A DNA stretch of 64,000 nt from Deinococcus aestuarii (GTDB lineage: Bacteria > Deinococcota > Deinococci > Deinococcales > Deinococcaceae): the NCBI RefSeq assembly GCF_018863415.1, contig NZ_JAHKSN010000009.1, positions 1 to 64,000 on the forward strand. The letters run 5' to 3'. This document shows, one piece after another, positions 55,062 through 64,000 of this stretch. Under the pieces are notes generated by a model that was not told the origin of the DNA, searched no databases, and saw only the letters and a program-made list of their open reading frames with translations. How positions within the stretch are numbered: position 1 is the first letter of the stretch; every line of letters begins with the position of its first letter. The translations under genes were made by a program, and so were the position numbers.

Positions 55062-56099
55062 TCAGGAGGGGACCCCTGCCTCGGCCCGCACCTCGGCTAC
55101 CCGGACGGTGCGTCGCTCGTTCAGGCTGCGGGTGCAGGCGAGCGCGAGGCGCAGGGACTCCACGGCGTCGCGCGGCCCGGGCTGCGGCGCCTCCCCGGCA
55201 CGCAGGGAGGCCACGAAGGCGGCGATCTCGGCGCGGTAGGCGTCCTGAAAGCGGTCCATGAAGAAGTGGTAGTGGTCCATCGTGACGCCCTCGCCGTAGC
55301 GCAGGAGGGGCGTCTTGGGGGTGGCGTCCATGACCAGCTTGCCGCCCGAGCCGAAGACCTCGGTGCGGACGTCGTAGCCGTAGACGGCGCGGCGCGAGTT
55401 CTGGATCACGCCCTGGGCCCCGTTCACGAACTTCAGCAGCGCCGTGGTCGTGTCCACGTCCCCGATCTCGCCGATGGCCGGGTCCACCCGCGCGTCCCCG
55501 AGGACGGTGACCTCCTCCACCTCGCCCACCAGGAAGCGCGCGATGTCGAGGTCGTGGATCGCCTGATCGAGGAAGAGGCCGCCCGAGAGCCGCAGGTAGT
55601 CCAGGGAAGGCGGGGCGGGGTCACGTCCGGTCGCACCGAACTGCTCGACCGTGCCGATCTCGCCCGCCTGAACGCGCGCCCTGGCCTGCACGAACGCCGC
55701 GTCGAAGCGCCGCTGGAAGCCGATCTGGAAGGGCACGCCACGCTCTTCCACGACCCGCATGACGCGCTCGGTCTCGCCGAGGTCGGCGGCGACGGGCTTC
55801 TCGCAGAAGATCGCCTTCCCGGCGTTCGCGGCGGCCTCGATCAGGGCGGCGTGGGTGCTCGTGGGCGTCACGATGACCACGGCCTGCACCTCGGGGTCGT
55901 GGATGGCCTCCAGGGGGTCGCGGTACGTCCGCGCGGCGCGGGTGAGGCGGGCCACCCTCTGCGCGGCTTCCTCCACGGGGTCGGCGACGGCCACGACCCG
56001 CGCTTCCGGCAGGCCGACGAGCGCGCGGCCGTGTTCGGCGCCCATGCGGCCCGCGCCGAGGAGGGCAAAACGAAGGGGGGAGTCGCTGGACCTGGTCAT
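55062..56099 (-). CDS. iolG: Inositol 2-dehydrogenase
   Basis: Oxidises myo-inositol to scyllo-inosose with NAD, the first step of the pathway. The 345-residue Gfo/Idh/MocA protein has LLGAGRMGAEHGRALV near residue 14, the EKPVA motif (IFCEKPVAADL) near 97, and the catalytic LFLDQAIHDLDIARFLVGE near 175 with Asp and His. AGGAG precedes ATG. First gene of the operon, directly behind the operator/promoter at 56189-56233. Confidence 0.93.
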   Translation of the reverse strand: MTRSSDSPLRFALLGAGRMGAEHGRALVGLPEARVVAVADPVEEAAQRVARLTRAARTYRDPLEAIHDPEVQAVVIVTPTSTHAALIEAAANAGKAIFCEKPVAADLGETERVMRVVEERGVPFQIGFQRRFDAAFVQARARVQAGEIGTVEQFGATGRDPAPPSLDYLRLSGGLFLDQAIHDLDIARFLVGEVEEVTVLGDARVDPAIGEIGDVDTTTALLKFVNGAQGVIQNSRRAVYGYDVRTEVFGSGGKLVMDATPKTPLLRYGEGVTMDHYHFFMDRFQDAYRAEIAAFVASLRAGEAPQPGPRDAVESLRLALACTRSLNERRTVRVAEVRAEAGVPS

Positions 56100-56188
56100 G
56101 ATGGACGCTCCTGAATTCGGGTCTGGGGTGCGGCCGCCCGGAGTCCTTCCGGGCATGGGCCCTGGGCGAGAGACCGCCGCGCGGCCTG

Positions 56189-56233
56189 TTCTAATCGATT
56201 AGAAGCCTAGCGAAGTTCGCGCGGGATTGTCAA
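56189..56233 (-). promoter_or_regulatory. iol operon promoter and LacI-type operator
   Basis: On the minus strand a perfect -35 TTGACA (56233-56228) and -10 TAGGCT (56209-56204) are 18 bases apart. The operator TTCTAATCGATTAGAA (56189-56204), a perfect 16-bp palindrome with the central CG of LacI-family sites, starts at the last base of the -10 and covers the transcription start. A repressor there would block RNA polymerase; the operon's own LacI-type gene (45561-46670) is the obvious candidate. Confidence 0.88.
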
Positions 56234-56295
56234 TGCGGTTGCCCTTCCGGTGGGAGGAGCCGGGTCAGGCGGCCGGGGCCCCGGGGGTTTTGCCG

Positions 56296-57453
56296 TCACG
56301 GCGTGAAGCGACGCAGGTGGACGCGGTAGACCCCGCGGGTGTCTTCCCGCCACGCGAGCACGACGTTCCCGGGGGCGTCCACCGCGACCGAGGGCGAGCG
56401 CGCGTCCCGGCCAGGGTCCCGGTTGACCGTCCCGAGGTCCTGCCACGCCGTGTCCGTCCAGCGGGCCAGCCGCACCTGACCCACGCCGCCGCGCTCCTCC
56501 ACCCACGCCAGGACGGGCCGCCCCGCGCCGTCCAGCACGAGCGAGGGCGCCGACGCGAACCCCAGGCTGACCGCCCCGCCGAGGGCCGTCCAGCGCCCGC
56601 CGTCCCAGCGCGAGACGAAGAGGGTGTCGCGGCCGTCCACGTCCTCCAGCCAGGCGACCGTCGGGCGGCCCTGCCTGCCCAGCGCGAGGCGGGGCGCGGC
56701 GAGGTAGGTGGGGGCGCGTCCGCCCGGCGCCGCGCCCAGCCGGGTCCAGCGGTCGCCCGCCAGGCGGGCCACCACGACCCGGCTGGCGGTCACGTCGCCC
56801 TCCAGCCACGCGGCGGTGACCCCGCCCCGGCGGTCGAGGGCCAGCGAGGGCTGACGGCCGGAGGTGCCCGCCCCGTTCAGCGGCGTGCTCCTGACCCACG
56901 CGCCGCCTTGCCAGCGCCGCAGGGTCAGGACCGTTCCGGGACCCTGGCGCGGGTTCTCGCCCCAGACCAGCACGGGCTCGTCCTGCCAGGCGGCCAGCGC
57001 CCGCGTCTTGGCCGACTGCGGGGAGCTGATGCCCAGGTAGCGCGTTCGCCAGTCGGTCCAGGCGCCGCCCCGCCACGCGCGGAAGACCACCACGTCGTTG
57101 TCGCCGGAGTTCTCGTTCCAGGCCAGGAGGGGCGTGCCCCCGGCGCCCAGCGCGAGGTTGAGGTTGGCGGCGGGGCGCGGCCGGTCGTAGTTCAGGACCC
57201 CGCCGAGCGGCTGCCAGGCGCCGGAATTCCACCGCCACGCGCTCACCGTGCGGGCGGTGAAGGTGCCCCGCCCGCTCGTGGCCCGGCCCGCGTCGGTGAT
57301 CAGCGCCAGCACGAGGCGGCCCTCCCGGTCGGCGGCGAGTTGCAGGTCGCGGACGGGCTGGAGAGCTTCCGGCGGTGGGGCGAGTGTCTGGACGCGCTCG
57401 GCGCCCCCCGCCAGGGCGAGGCCGAGTAGACAGAACGTGGGCAGGAACCTCAA
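56296..57453 (-). CDS. Exported beta-propeller-like repeat protein
   Basis: A 385-residue secreted protein of unknown function. A signal peptide (hydrophobic PTFCLLGLALAGGA) is followed by five or more repeats of about 50 residues. Each repeat has a G-x-P-x-L/V-A-W-x-E strand (TPLLAWNEN, EPVLVWGEN, GVTAAWLEG, RPTVAWLED, RPVLAWVEE, NVVLAWRED) and a WxxLG loop, the pattern of a six- or seven-bladed propeller. TTG at 57453 follows AAAGG; a GTG about 40 bases upstream is an alternative start. No catalytic motif seen. Confidence 0.75.
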   Translation of the reverse strand: MRFLPTFCLLGLALAGGAERVQTLAPPPEALQPVRDLQLAADREGRLVLALITDAGRATSGRGTFTARTVSAWRWNSGAWQPLGGVLNYDRPRPAANLNLALGAGGTPLLAWNENSGDNDVVVFRAWRGGAWTDWRTRYLGISSPQSAKTRALAAWQDEPVLVWGENPRQGPGTVLTLRRWQGGAWVRSTPLNGAGTSGRQPSLALDRRGGVTAAWLEGDVTASRVVVARLAGDRWTRLGAAPGGRAPTYLAAPRLALGRQGRPTVAWLEDVDGRDTLFVSRWDGGRWTALGGAVSLGFASAPSLVLDGAGRPVLAWVEERGGVGQVRLARWTDTAWQDLGTVNRDPGRDARSPSVAVDAPGNVVLAWREDTRGVYRVHLRRFTP

Positions 57454-57562
57454 GATGGGACCTTTCTGGGTTGGGGTGGGCGGGAACACCGGAGGGTTCC
57501 TATTGTGCGGCGTGGGCCGTCCGGGAGCAATGGGGCCGCGCGCGTAGGCCGTCTCGCCGAAG

Positions 57563-59818
57563 TCAGGCCCCCATCTCACGGCCCTGCGGCACGAGGGGAC
57601 CCGGCCGGGACAGCACGGCGCGCGCGGCGGCGGCGGGAAGGGGGCGGGCGATGTAGTAGCCCTGGGCCATCGCGTAGCCCAGGTCGCGCACGCGGGCATA
57701 CTCCTCGGCGGTCTCCACGCCCTCGGCAACGGTGTTCAGGCCCAGCGTGCGGCCGAGCGCGGCGATCACGCGGGCGAGTTCGGTGCCCACCCGGTCGCCC
57801 CCCAGCCCCGTGATAAAGGAGCGGTCCACCTTGAGGTCGTCGATGGGAAACTGCCGCAGGTAGCTCAGGCTGGAGTACCCGGTGCCGAAGTCGTCCACGG
57901 CGAGCCGGACGCCCAGGCTGCGCAGCGCCGCCAGGGTCCGCAGGTTCGCCTCCGCGTCGCTCATGACCACGTTCTCGGTGAGTTCGATCATCAGCCGCCC
58001 CGGCGCGAGGCCCGACTCCCGCAGCGCCGCCGCCACGTCCTCCACCACGCCGTCTTGCGCGAGGTGCGCCGCCGTGAGGTTGACGCCCACGCTGGGCGGT
58101 TTCTCGCCGGGGGGCGCCGCCCAGCCCGCGACCTCACGGCACGCCGCCCGCAGCACCCAGCGGCCCAGCGGGACGACCAGCCCGGTCTCCTCGGCCACCT
58201 CCAGAAAGGCTTCGGGCCCCAGGAGCCCGCGCGTGGGGTGGGGCCAGCGCACCAGCGCCTCCACGCCGCCCGCCCGCCCGGTCCGCAGGTCCACCAGGGG
58301 CTGGTAGTGCAGCTCGAACTCCCCGCGCGTGAGGGCCGCGCGCAACTCGGCCTCCACCTGCACGCCCTCCACGACCGCCGCGTGCATGGAGGCGTCGAAG
58401 AGCTGCGCCCGGCCCCGCCGCCCGGCCTTGGCGCGGTACAGGGCCACGTCGGCGTTGCGCAGCAGGGCCTCGCCGTCCTCGCCCCCCCCCCGCAGGGCGA
58501 TGCCCACGCTCGCGCCCACGGTCAGGGTCAGGTCCCGCACGGCGACCGGCGGGTTGAGGGCCCCCAGAAACCGGGCGGCGACCTCGCTCGCCTCGTCCGG
58601 GCCGCCCACCCCGGGGAGCAGCACCGCGAACTCGTCCCCGCCGAGGCGGGCCACCGTGGCGGCGGGGGGCGCGCAGGCCGCGAGGCGCCCGCCCACCGCG
58701 CGCAGCACCTCGTCGCCCGTCCCGTGGCCCAGGCTGTCGTTGATCGCCTTGAAGTTGTCGAGGTCCATCAGGAGCACGGCGGGGGTGCTCGGGGCGGGGG
58801 AGGGTTCGTCCAGCGCCTGCGCCATCCGCTCGTGGAAGAGGCGGCGGTTGCCCAGGCCGGTCAGGGGGTCGTGCAGGGCGAGGAAGGCCAGCCGGTCGGT
58901 CAGGCGCCGCCGCTCGCGCAACACCGCGCCCAGCAGCAGCCCCGAGAGGGTGAGGGTGAGCAGCCCGAATTGCAGCGCGAGGCCGCCCGTGCGCCGCACC
59001 TCCTCGTTTCCCGTGAGCAGCGCGACCCCCACGTTCAGGCCGAGCACCGTCAGGACCGTGCGCTCGAAGCCGTGGCGGGTGGCCGTCCACAGCAGCGGCA
59101 CGAACAGGGCGTAGCTGAAGTCGAGGGTGGAACTGCGCGGCCCCCCGTACCCCACCCACAGCGCCAGCGCCGCGAGGCCGGCCTCCGCCAGAAGGTCGAG
59201 CACACGCCACCACAGCGGCGGGGGCCGCGCCGGTCCTTGCGGCTCTGGCTCCGCCGGTCCCGACGCCGGGGCCGCCCACAGCCCCGGCCAGCGGCGCAGC
59301 AGCAGCAGCAGGGGCGGCGCGAGCAGCCCGACGCCGGTGGCGGTCCCCGCCCACAGTTGCAAGAGGCGCTCGCCGATCTCGGCCCCGGCGAGCCGCCCGG
59401 CCCCGGCGACGCTCGCCACCTGAAGGGCCGCCACCCCCAGCGGCGCCCCGACCATCGCCACCGCCGCGAAGAGCTGAACGTCACGCAGCCGGGGAAGCCG
59501 GGGGTCGAAGCGCAATCGCTCCAGCAGCAGGCAGGCCAGGACCGTCCCGCCCACCGTGACCGCCGTCGAGAGGAGCAGCGGCAGGGGAGGGGGCGGCGCG
59601 GGGACCACCAGCGCCTGATGGAGCAGGCCGGTCACCACCAGAAACGGCCAGAAGCGCCGCCCGAAGACGAGCAGCAGCACGTAGTCGAGCGCGGAGGGCG
59701 GATACCACACCGACACGCCCGGCGCCGCGTTGAAGCGCTGGGACACCACGTCCAGGGCCAGCCAGGCCAGGAGATAGAACACACCGAGCCGGGCGGGGTG
59801 AGGCGCGCGGGGCGGCAT
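57563..59818 (-). CDS. MASE1-GGDEF-EAL protein
   Basis: Large membrane-bound cyclic di-GMP enzyme, 751 residues. A MASE1-like sensor with about eight hydrophobic segments covers ~10-300. The GGDEF domain follows (HDPLTGLGNRRLFHERM near 325, loop LGGDEF near 400, no RxxD site before it), then an EAL domain from ~490 (GVEALVRWPHP; LTENVVMSD; DDFGTGYSSLSYLRQFPID; AEGVET). Both active sites look intact, so it could make or break c-di-GMP. The start is uncertain: a GTG at 59863 lies nine bases after TATCCT. Confidence 0.9.
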   Translation of the reverse strand: MPPRAPHPARLGVFYLLAWLALDVVSQRFNAAPGVSVWYPPSALDYVLLLVFGRRFWPFLVVTGLLHQALVVPAPPPPLPLLLSTAVTVGGTVLACLLLERLRFDPRLPRLRDVQLFAAVAMVGAPLGVAALQVASVAGAGRLAGAEIGERLLQLWAGTATGVGLLAPPLLLLLRRWPGLWAAPASGPAEPEPQGPARPPPLWWRVLDLLAEAGLAALALWVGYGGPRSSTLDFSYALFVPLLWTATRHGFERTVLTVLGLNVGVALLTGNEEVRRTGGLALQFGLLTLTLSGLLLGAVLRERRRLTDRLAFLALHDPLTGLGNRRLFHERMAQALDEPSPAPSTPAVLLMDLDNFKAINDSLGHGTGDEVLRAVGGRLAACAPPAATVARLGGDEFAVLLPGVGGPDEASEVAARFLGALNPPVAVRDLTLTVGASVGIALRGGGEDGEALLRNADVALYRAKAGRRGRAQLFDASMHAAVVEGVQVEAELRAALTRGEFELHYQPLVDLRTGRAGGVEALVRWPHPTRGLLGPEAFLEVAEETGLVVPLGRWVLRAACREVAGWAAPPGEKPPSVGVNLTAAHLAQDGVVEDVAAALRESGLAPGRLMIELTENVVMSDAEANLRTLAALRSLGVRLAVDDFGTGYSSLSYLRQFPIDDLKVDRSFITGLGGDRVGTELARVIAALGRTLGLNTVAEGVETAEEYARVRDLGYAMAQGYYIARPLPAAAARAVLSRPGPLVPQGREMGA

Positions 59819-60075
59819 GAGCCTAGGGGCTCTTCCGGGAAAGGCGGGGGGTGGGCCGAACACGCACGCCTGAGGATAAGTGTCTTTCGTGTCACTTCAT
59901 GAGGGGCGCCCGGACGGTGGGCCCGGACCGGCCCTCAAGCCTCCCAGACGACCCGCGTCCCCCCGCGTTCCGGGACGATTACGCTGGACGCCGGGTGCCG
60001 CCCGCTCCCGTCCGGCCTTCCCGCCGCCCCCGCCCCGTCCGAGTCCCCTCCCCGCCGTCCCTCAGGAGTGTGCCC

Positions 60076-61476
<1,401 letters not shown>

Positions 61477-61500
61477 CGTCGCCCGGGCGGACCAGGGAAG

Positions 61501-61534
61501 GGAGACGGGCACGCGGCCTCGTCTCCTTTCTCTT
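61501..61534 (+). terminator. Intrinsic terminator of the purine permease gene
   Basis: GGAGACG (61501-61507) pairs with CGTCTCC (61520-61526), followed by TTTCTCTT. Confidence 0.75.
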
Positions 61535-61539
61535 CGGGC

Positions 61540-62163
61540 CTACTCCTCGACCCAGCGTACCTTGTCCTCGACGGGTCGCCGCGTGCCCAGGGGCCAGTCC
61601 GCGCGGGGGAAGCCGAGGTACACCACGCCCACCATGCTCGCCTCCCCGGGGAAACCCAGCAACCGGGCCGTGTTGGGGTGCAGGGACGGCGCGTTGGTGA
61701 TCCACTTGCCCACGAGGCCGTGCGCCGTCGCGGCCAGCAGGAGGTTGTGCACGGCGCACACGGTCGCCCACTGCTCCTCGTGGAGGGGCATCCGGGGTCT
61801 GACGGACGGCTCGGCGGCCACGGCGATCCACACGGGCGCGAGGTTCTGGCGGTCGCGCTGGCCCTGGCGGGCCTCCTCGGTCAGCGCCGGGTTGAGGAGG
61901 CCCGCGCTGGCGTTGAGCGCCCCCGAGAGCCGCGCCCGCCCGGCCCCGGTGAACACAATGAGGCGCCAGGGCTCGGTGCGCCCGTGGCTGGGCGCCCAGT
62001 TCGCCGCCTCGAAAAGGGCGTGCAGGGTCGCGCGCGGCACCGGGGCGGGGGAGAGGTCCTTCAGGTCCGCCGTGCGGCGGTGCCGGATGGCGTGGAGGAC
62101 GGCCTCGCGGTCGCGGGCGTCGTGACCGGGGGCGGGGGGAGGGGACGCCGGAGGGCTGGACAT
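61540..62163 (-). CDS. Nitroreductase-family protein
   Basis: FMN- and NAD(P)H-dependent oxidoreductase of 207 residues. Family motifs: HAIRHRRTADLKDLSPAPV near 27 (the Arg contacts FMN phosphate), LFEAANWAPSHGRTEPWRLIVF near 50, and the C-terminal GFPGEASMVGVVYLGFP near 170. Length and the APSHGRTEPW block fit the YdjA-like subgroup. Substrate unknown. CATACT stands seven bases before ATG, a possible leaderless start. Confidence 0.9.
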   Translation of the reverse strand: MSSPPASPPPAPGHDARDREAVLHAIRHRRTADLKDLSPAPVPRATLHALFEAANWAPSHGRTEPWRLIVFTGAGRARLSGALNASAGLLNPALTEEARQGQRDRQNLAPVWIAVAAEPSVRPRMPLHEEQWATVCAVHNLLLAATAHGLVGKWITNAPSLHPNTARLLGFPGEASMVGVVYLGFPRADWPLGTRRPVEDKVRWVEE

Positions 62164-62322
62164 GCCCCCGAGTATGGGCGGTGGCAGAGCCCGGTGGATG
62201 GAGGTTCGTCCCGAAAACCCTTCCCCCTGTGGGAACAGGGTGCCGCCCGCGTCCTCAGGGGGCGCCGCGCTCGGTAAGCTGCGCCGCCGAACCGCCCGCC
62301 CGCCGCGCCCTACACTCACGCC

Positions 62323-63045
62323 GTGCCCGACCGACCCGTTCCCCTTGCCAGCTTCACCCTCACGCGCTACGCGGGGCGCGACGGCTGGCGGGGCTTCACG
62401 CGGATGGGCCTGGACCGGGGCGCCCTCGCCCGCACGCCCGGCCTGACCTTCTGGCGTCTGCTCGGCACGGGGCGGGGGCAGAACCTGGCGCTGGGGGCGG
62501 ACGCCCTGCGCTGGGCGCGCTTCGGCGTGTGGTCCTCCCGGGAAGCCTTCGAGGCGTTCGAGGAAAGCCCCTTTCGCCGGGCGGAGCGGGAGCGCTCGCT
62601 CGAAACGTACACGCTGCTGCTGCGGCCCCTCCGGGCGCGGGGGTCGTGGGGCGGCGTTTCCCCCTTCGGCGAGCTGCCCCCGCCCGCCGAGTACGCGGGC
62701 CCCGTCGCGGTCCTCACCCGCGCCTCGATCCGCCCCTCGCGCCTGCTGGCCTTCTGGCGGGCGGTGCCGGACTCGCAGCGCGGCCTGCACGACAACCCCG
62801 CCCTGCTCGCCTCGGTGGGCGTCGGGGAGGTCCCCCTGCTGCATCAGGCCACCTTCAGCCTGTGGCAGGGTGCGGAGGGCGTGCGGGCCTTCGCGTACGG
62901 CGCGGGCGGCCACCGCGCGGCGATCCGGCAGACGAGGGCGCTCGACTGGTACGGCGAGGAACTCTTCGCCCGCTTCGCGCCCCTGCGGGCCGAGGGGACC
63001 TGGGGCGGCCGCGATCCGCTGGCCGGGCTGCTGCCGTCCCCCTGA
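62323..63045 (+). CDS. Spheroidene monooxygenase (CrtA)-like protein
   Basis: A 240-residue protein with the CrtA family pattern. TFWRLLGTGRGQNLALGAD is near residue 42, ARFGVWSSREAFEAFEESP near 65, GPVAVLTRASIRPSRLLAFWRAVP near 125, and ASVGVGEVPLLHQATFSLWQ near 165, then AIRQTRALDWYGEELFARFAPL near 205. Family members oxygenate carotenoids with a haem cofactor. Deinococci make keto-carotenoids, so a role there is plausible, but no crt genes are adjacent. GTG start six bases after TACACT (leaderless type). Confidence 0.82.
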   Translation: MPDRPVPLASFTLTRYAGRDGWRGFTRMGLDRGALARTPGLTFWRLLGTGRGQNLALGADALRWARFGVWSSREAFEAFEESPFRRAERERSLETYTLLLRPLRARGSWGGVSPFGELPPPAEYAGPVAVLTRASIRPSRLLAFWRAVPDSQRGLHDNPALLASVGVGEVPLLHQATFSLWQGAEGVRAFAYGAGGHRAAIRQTRALDWYGEELFARFAPLRAEGTWGGRDPLAGLLPSP

Positions 63046-63051
63046 GTCCCC

Positions 63052-63675
63052 CTACCGGGTCGCCCGCGCCGTCACCGCGAACAGGGGATCGTGGCCCCGC
63101 CCGCGCGGGCTGCGGTCGTGCGCCGTGACCTCCCCCCAGTTCCCCGCCTCGCGCAGGTACCCGGCCACGAGGTCCAGCCGCCCGGCATCGCCCAGCGTGT
63201 GCCAGACCGCCACCGCTTTGGTCGGGAAGCAGCGGTTCGAGAAGGTGATCACCACCGGACCGCCCGGGGTCAGCACCCGCCCCAGGTCGCGCAGGACCTC
63301 GACCGGCCGGGTCAGGTAGTCGACGGACACCGTGATGCCCGCCCCACCAAACTCCCCGTCCCCGAAGGGCAGGAGGGGGTCGCGGTTGAGGTTCTGCACC
63401 ACGGAGCCCGTCAGGCGCGGGTTGCCCGCCAGTTCCTCGCGGTTGAGACCCAGGCCGACCACCCGGCGGTACTCCACCTCGGGCGGGAGGTGGCTCACCC
63501 ACGAACTCATCAGGTCGAGGATGGCCCCACCCGGCGGCAGGTACTCGCGGTAAAGCTGCGTCACGGCGGCGATGGCCGCGTCGTCGATGTGGGTGACGAA
63601 GCGTGGCTGGCGGTAGAACAACTCGTCGGGCGTCTCGTCGAGGCGCCGGAAGGCCCCCCGGGGCAGCTTGCTCAT
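63052..63675 (-). CDS. SAM-dependent methyltransferase-like protein
   Basis: A 207-residue class I methyltransferase-like protein. The first strand reads GGAILDLMSSWVSHLP near 50, where the usual glycine-rich GxGxG is changed to LMSSW. VVGLGLNREEL near 72 supplies the acidic-strand position, QNLNRDPLLPFGDGEFG near 93, and VLTPGGPVVITFSNRCFP near 137 is the post-motif III strand. The degenerate motif I is a feature of a known bacterial subgroup of unknown substrate. Convergent with the CrtA-like gene, 6 bp apart. Confidence 0.82.
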   Translation of the reverse strand: MSKLPRGAFRRLDETPDELFYRQPRFVTHIDDAAIAAVTQLYREYLPPGGAILDLMSSWVSHLPPEVEYRRVVGLGLNREELAGNPRLTGSVVQNLNRDPLLPFGDGEFGGAGITVSVDYLTRPVEVLRDLGRVLTPGGPVVITFSNRCFPTKAVAVWHTLGDAGRLDLVAGYLREAGNWGEVTAHDRSPRGRGHDPLFAVTARATR

Positions 63676-63860
63676 GCGCCCCATTGTGGAAGGCGGCGGG
63701 GCGGGGGAGAGCGAGATCGCCCCCACTCGCGGGGCGAGGGCGGGTCAACCCCTCAGGCAGCTCCCCTCAAAGGGAGCCGGGAAGCCGGGCCACAGCAACG
63801 GCGTCTCTTGCCTCCATTCAAGGAGAGGTGGCCCAAAGGGCCAGAGGAGTACCCTGCCCC

Positions 63861-64000
63861 ATGCGCCTCCTCTCCGTCAACGTCGCCCGGCCCCGCGAGC
63901 ACCGGGTCGTCGGCAAGCCCGGCACGACGGGCATCCACAAGGAGCCGCAGCCCGGCGCGGTTCACGTCGGGCCCCTCGGCCTCGCGGACGACCACATTGC
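63861..64000 (+). CDS. MOSC-domain protein, N-terminal part
   Basis: The first 46 residues are visible: MRLLSVNVARPREHRVVGKP, then TTGIHKEP and GPLGLADDH. This matches the start of YiiM-like MOSC proteins (molybdenum-cofactor binding, detoxification of N-hydroxylated compounds in known members). GAGGAG lies 14-19 bases upstream of ATG. The rest lies beyond the window. Confidence 0.8.
   Translation, partial: MRLLSVNVARPREHRVVGKPGTTGIHKEPQPGAVHVGPLGLADDHI

Noticed and set aside
63753..63995. Minus-strand frame at the right edge
   Set aside because: It is the shadow of the MOSC gene start on the + strand, which has a GAGGAG upstream and family residues.

Overview
The window is about 70% G+C and reads as a secondary replicon (megaplasmid or second chromosome) of a Deinococcus-type bacterium. 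The reasons are the mix of families (DUF4142, amphi-Trp, a CrtA-like oxygenase, several c-di-GMP enzymes, GH43 sugar loci), the many genes whose start codon lies 5-9 bases after a TANNNT -10 box (leaderless style), and a plasmid-type replication and partition block in the middle. Taxonomy is inferred from gene content, not from a marker gene.

Layout. 1-4.7 kb: two short-chain dehydrogenases, a secreted sulfocyanin-like cupredoxin, an alpha/beta hydrolase and an RNase H-fold protein. 4.7-13.2 kb: a ribose/inositol-type ABC importer (minus) divergent from a Gfo/Idh/MocA oxidoreductase, then a second sugar ABC importer (binding protein plus two permeases, no ATPase). 13.2-14.5 kb: two small envelope genes. 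14.5-22.1 kb: a minus-strand polysaccharide locus with a sugar-binding protein, two permeases and three GH43 glycosidases (arabinan/xylan type). 22-31.9 kb: an SDR, a GGDEF protein, MscS, a haloalkane dehalogenase, a three-gene group of poorly known function, a MerR regulator and a DEAD-box helicase. 32-36 kb: a PAS/HD-GYP and a GAF/GGDEF protein. 35.5-37.7 kb: an IclR regulator divergent from pobA.

37.8-42 kb is the replicon core: repA, parA and parB on the minus strand, with an AT-rich stretch and 13 copies of a 19-bp iteron upstream of repA. 43.2-45.5 kb: a marR gene coupled to two small YdcZ-type transporters, then a gene-poor stretch with a hairpin-rich candidate RNA ending in an intrinsic terminator, and a 222-bp segment bounded by perfect 15-bp inverted repeats.

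45.5-56.3 kb is a complete myo-inositol catabolic operon (iolG-D-A-C-J-B-E, a TauE/SafE permease, then a LacI-type regulator). It starts at a TTGACA/TAGGCT promoter with a perfect 16-bp operator palindrome at the transcription start. It contains no inositol importer; the ABC system at 4.7-8.3 kb is a candidate partner. The last 8 kb hold an exported repeat protein, a MASE1-GGDEF-EAL protein, an AzgA-type purine permease, a nitroreductase, a CrtA-like protein, a methyltransferase and the start of a MOSC protein.

Two families of short hairpin repeats sit in the gaps, including inside the iol operon. Five adjacent gene pairs overlap by the four bases GTGA, so translational coupling is a common device here.
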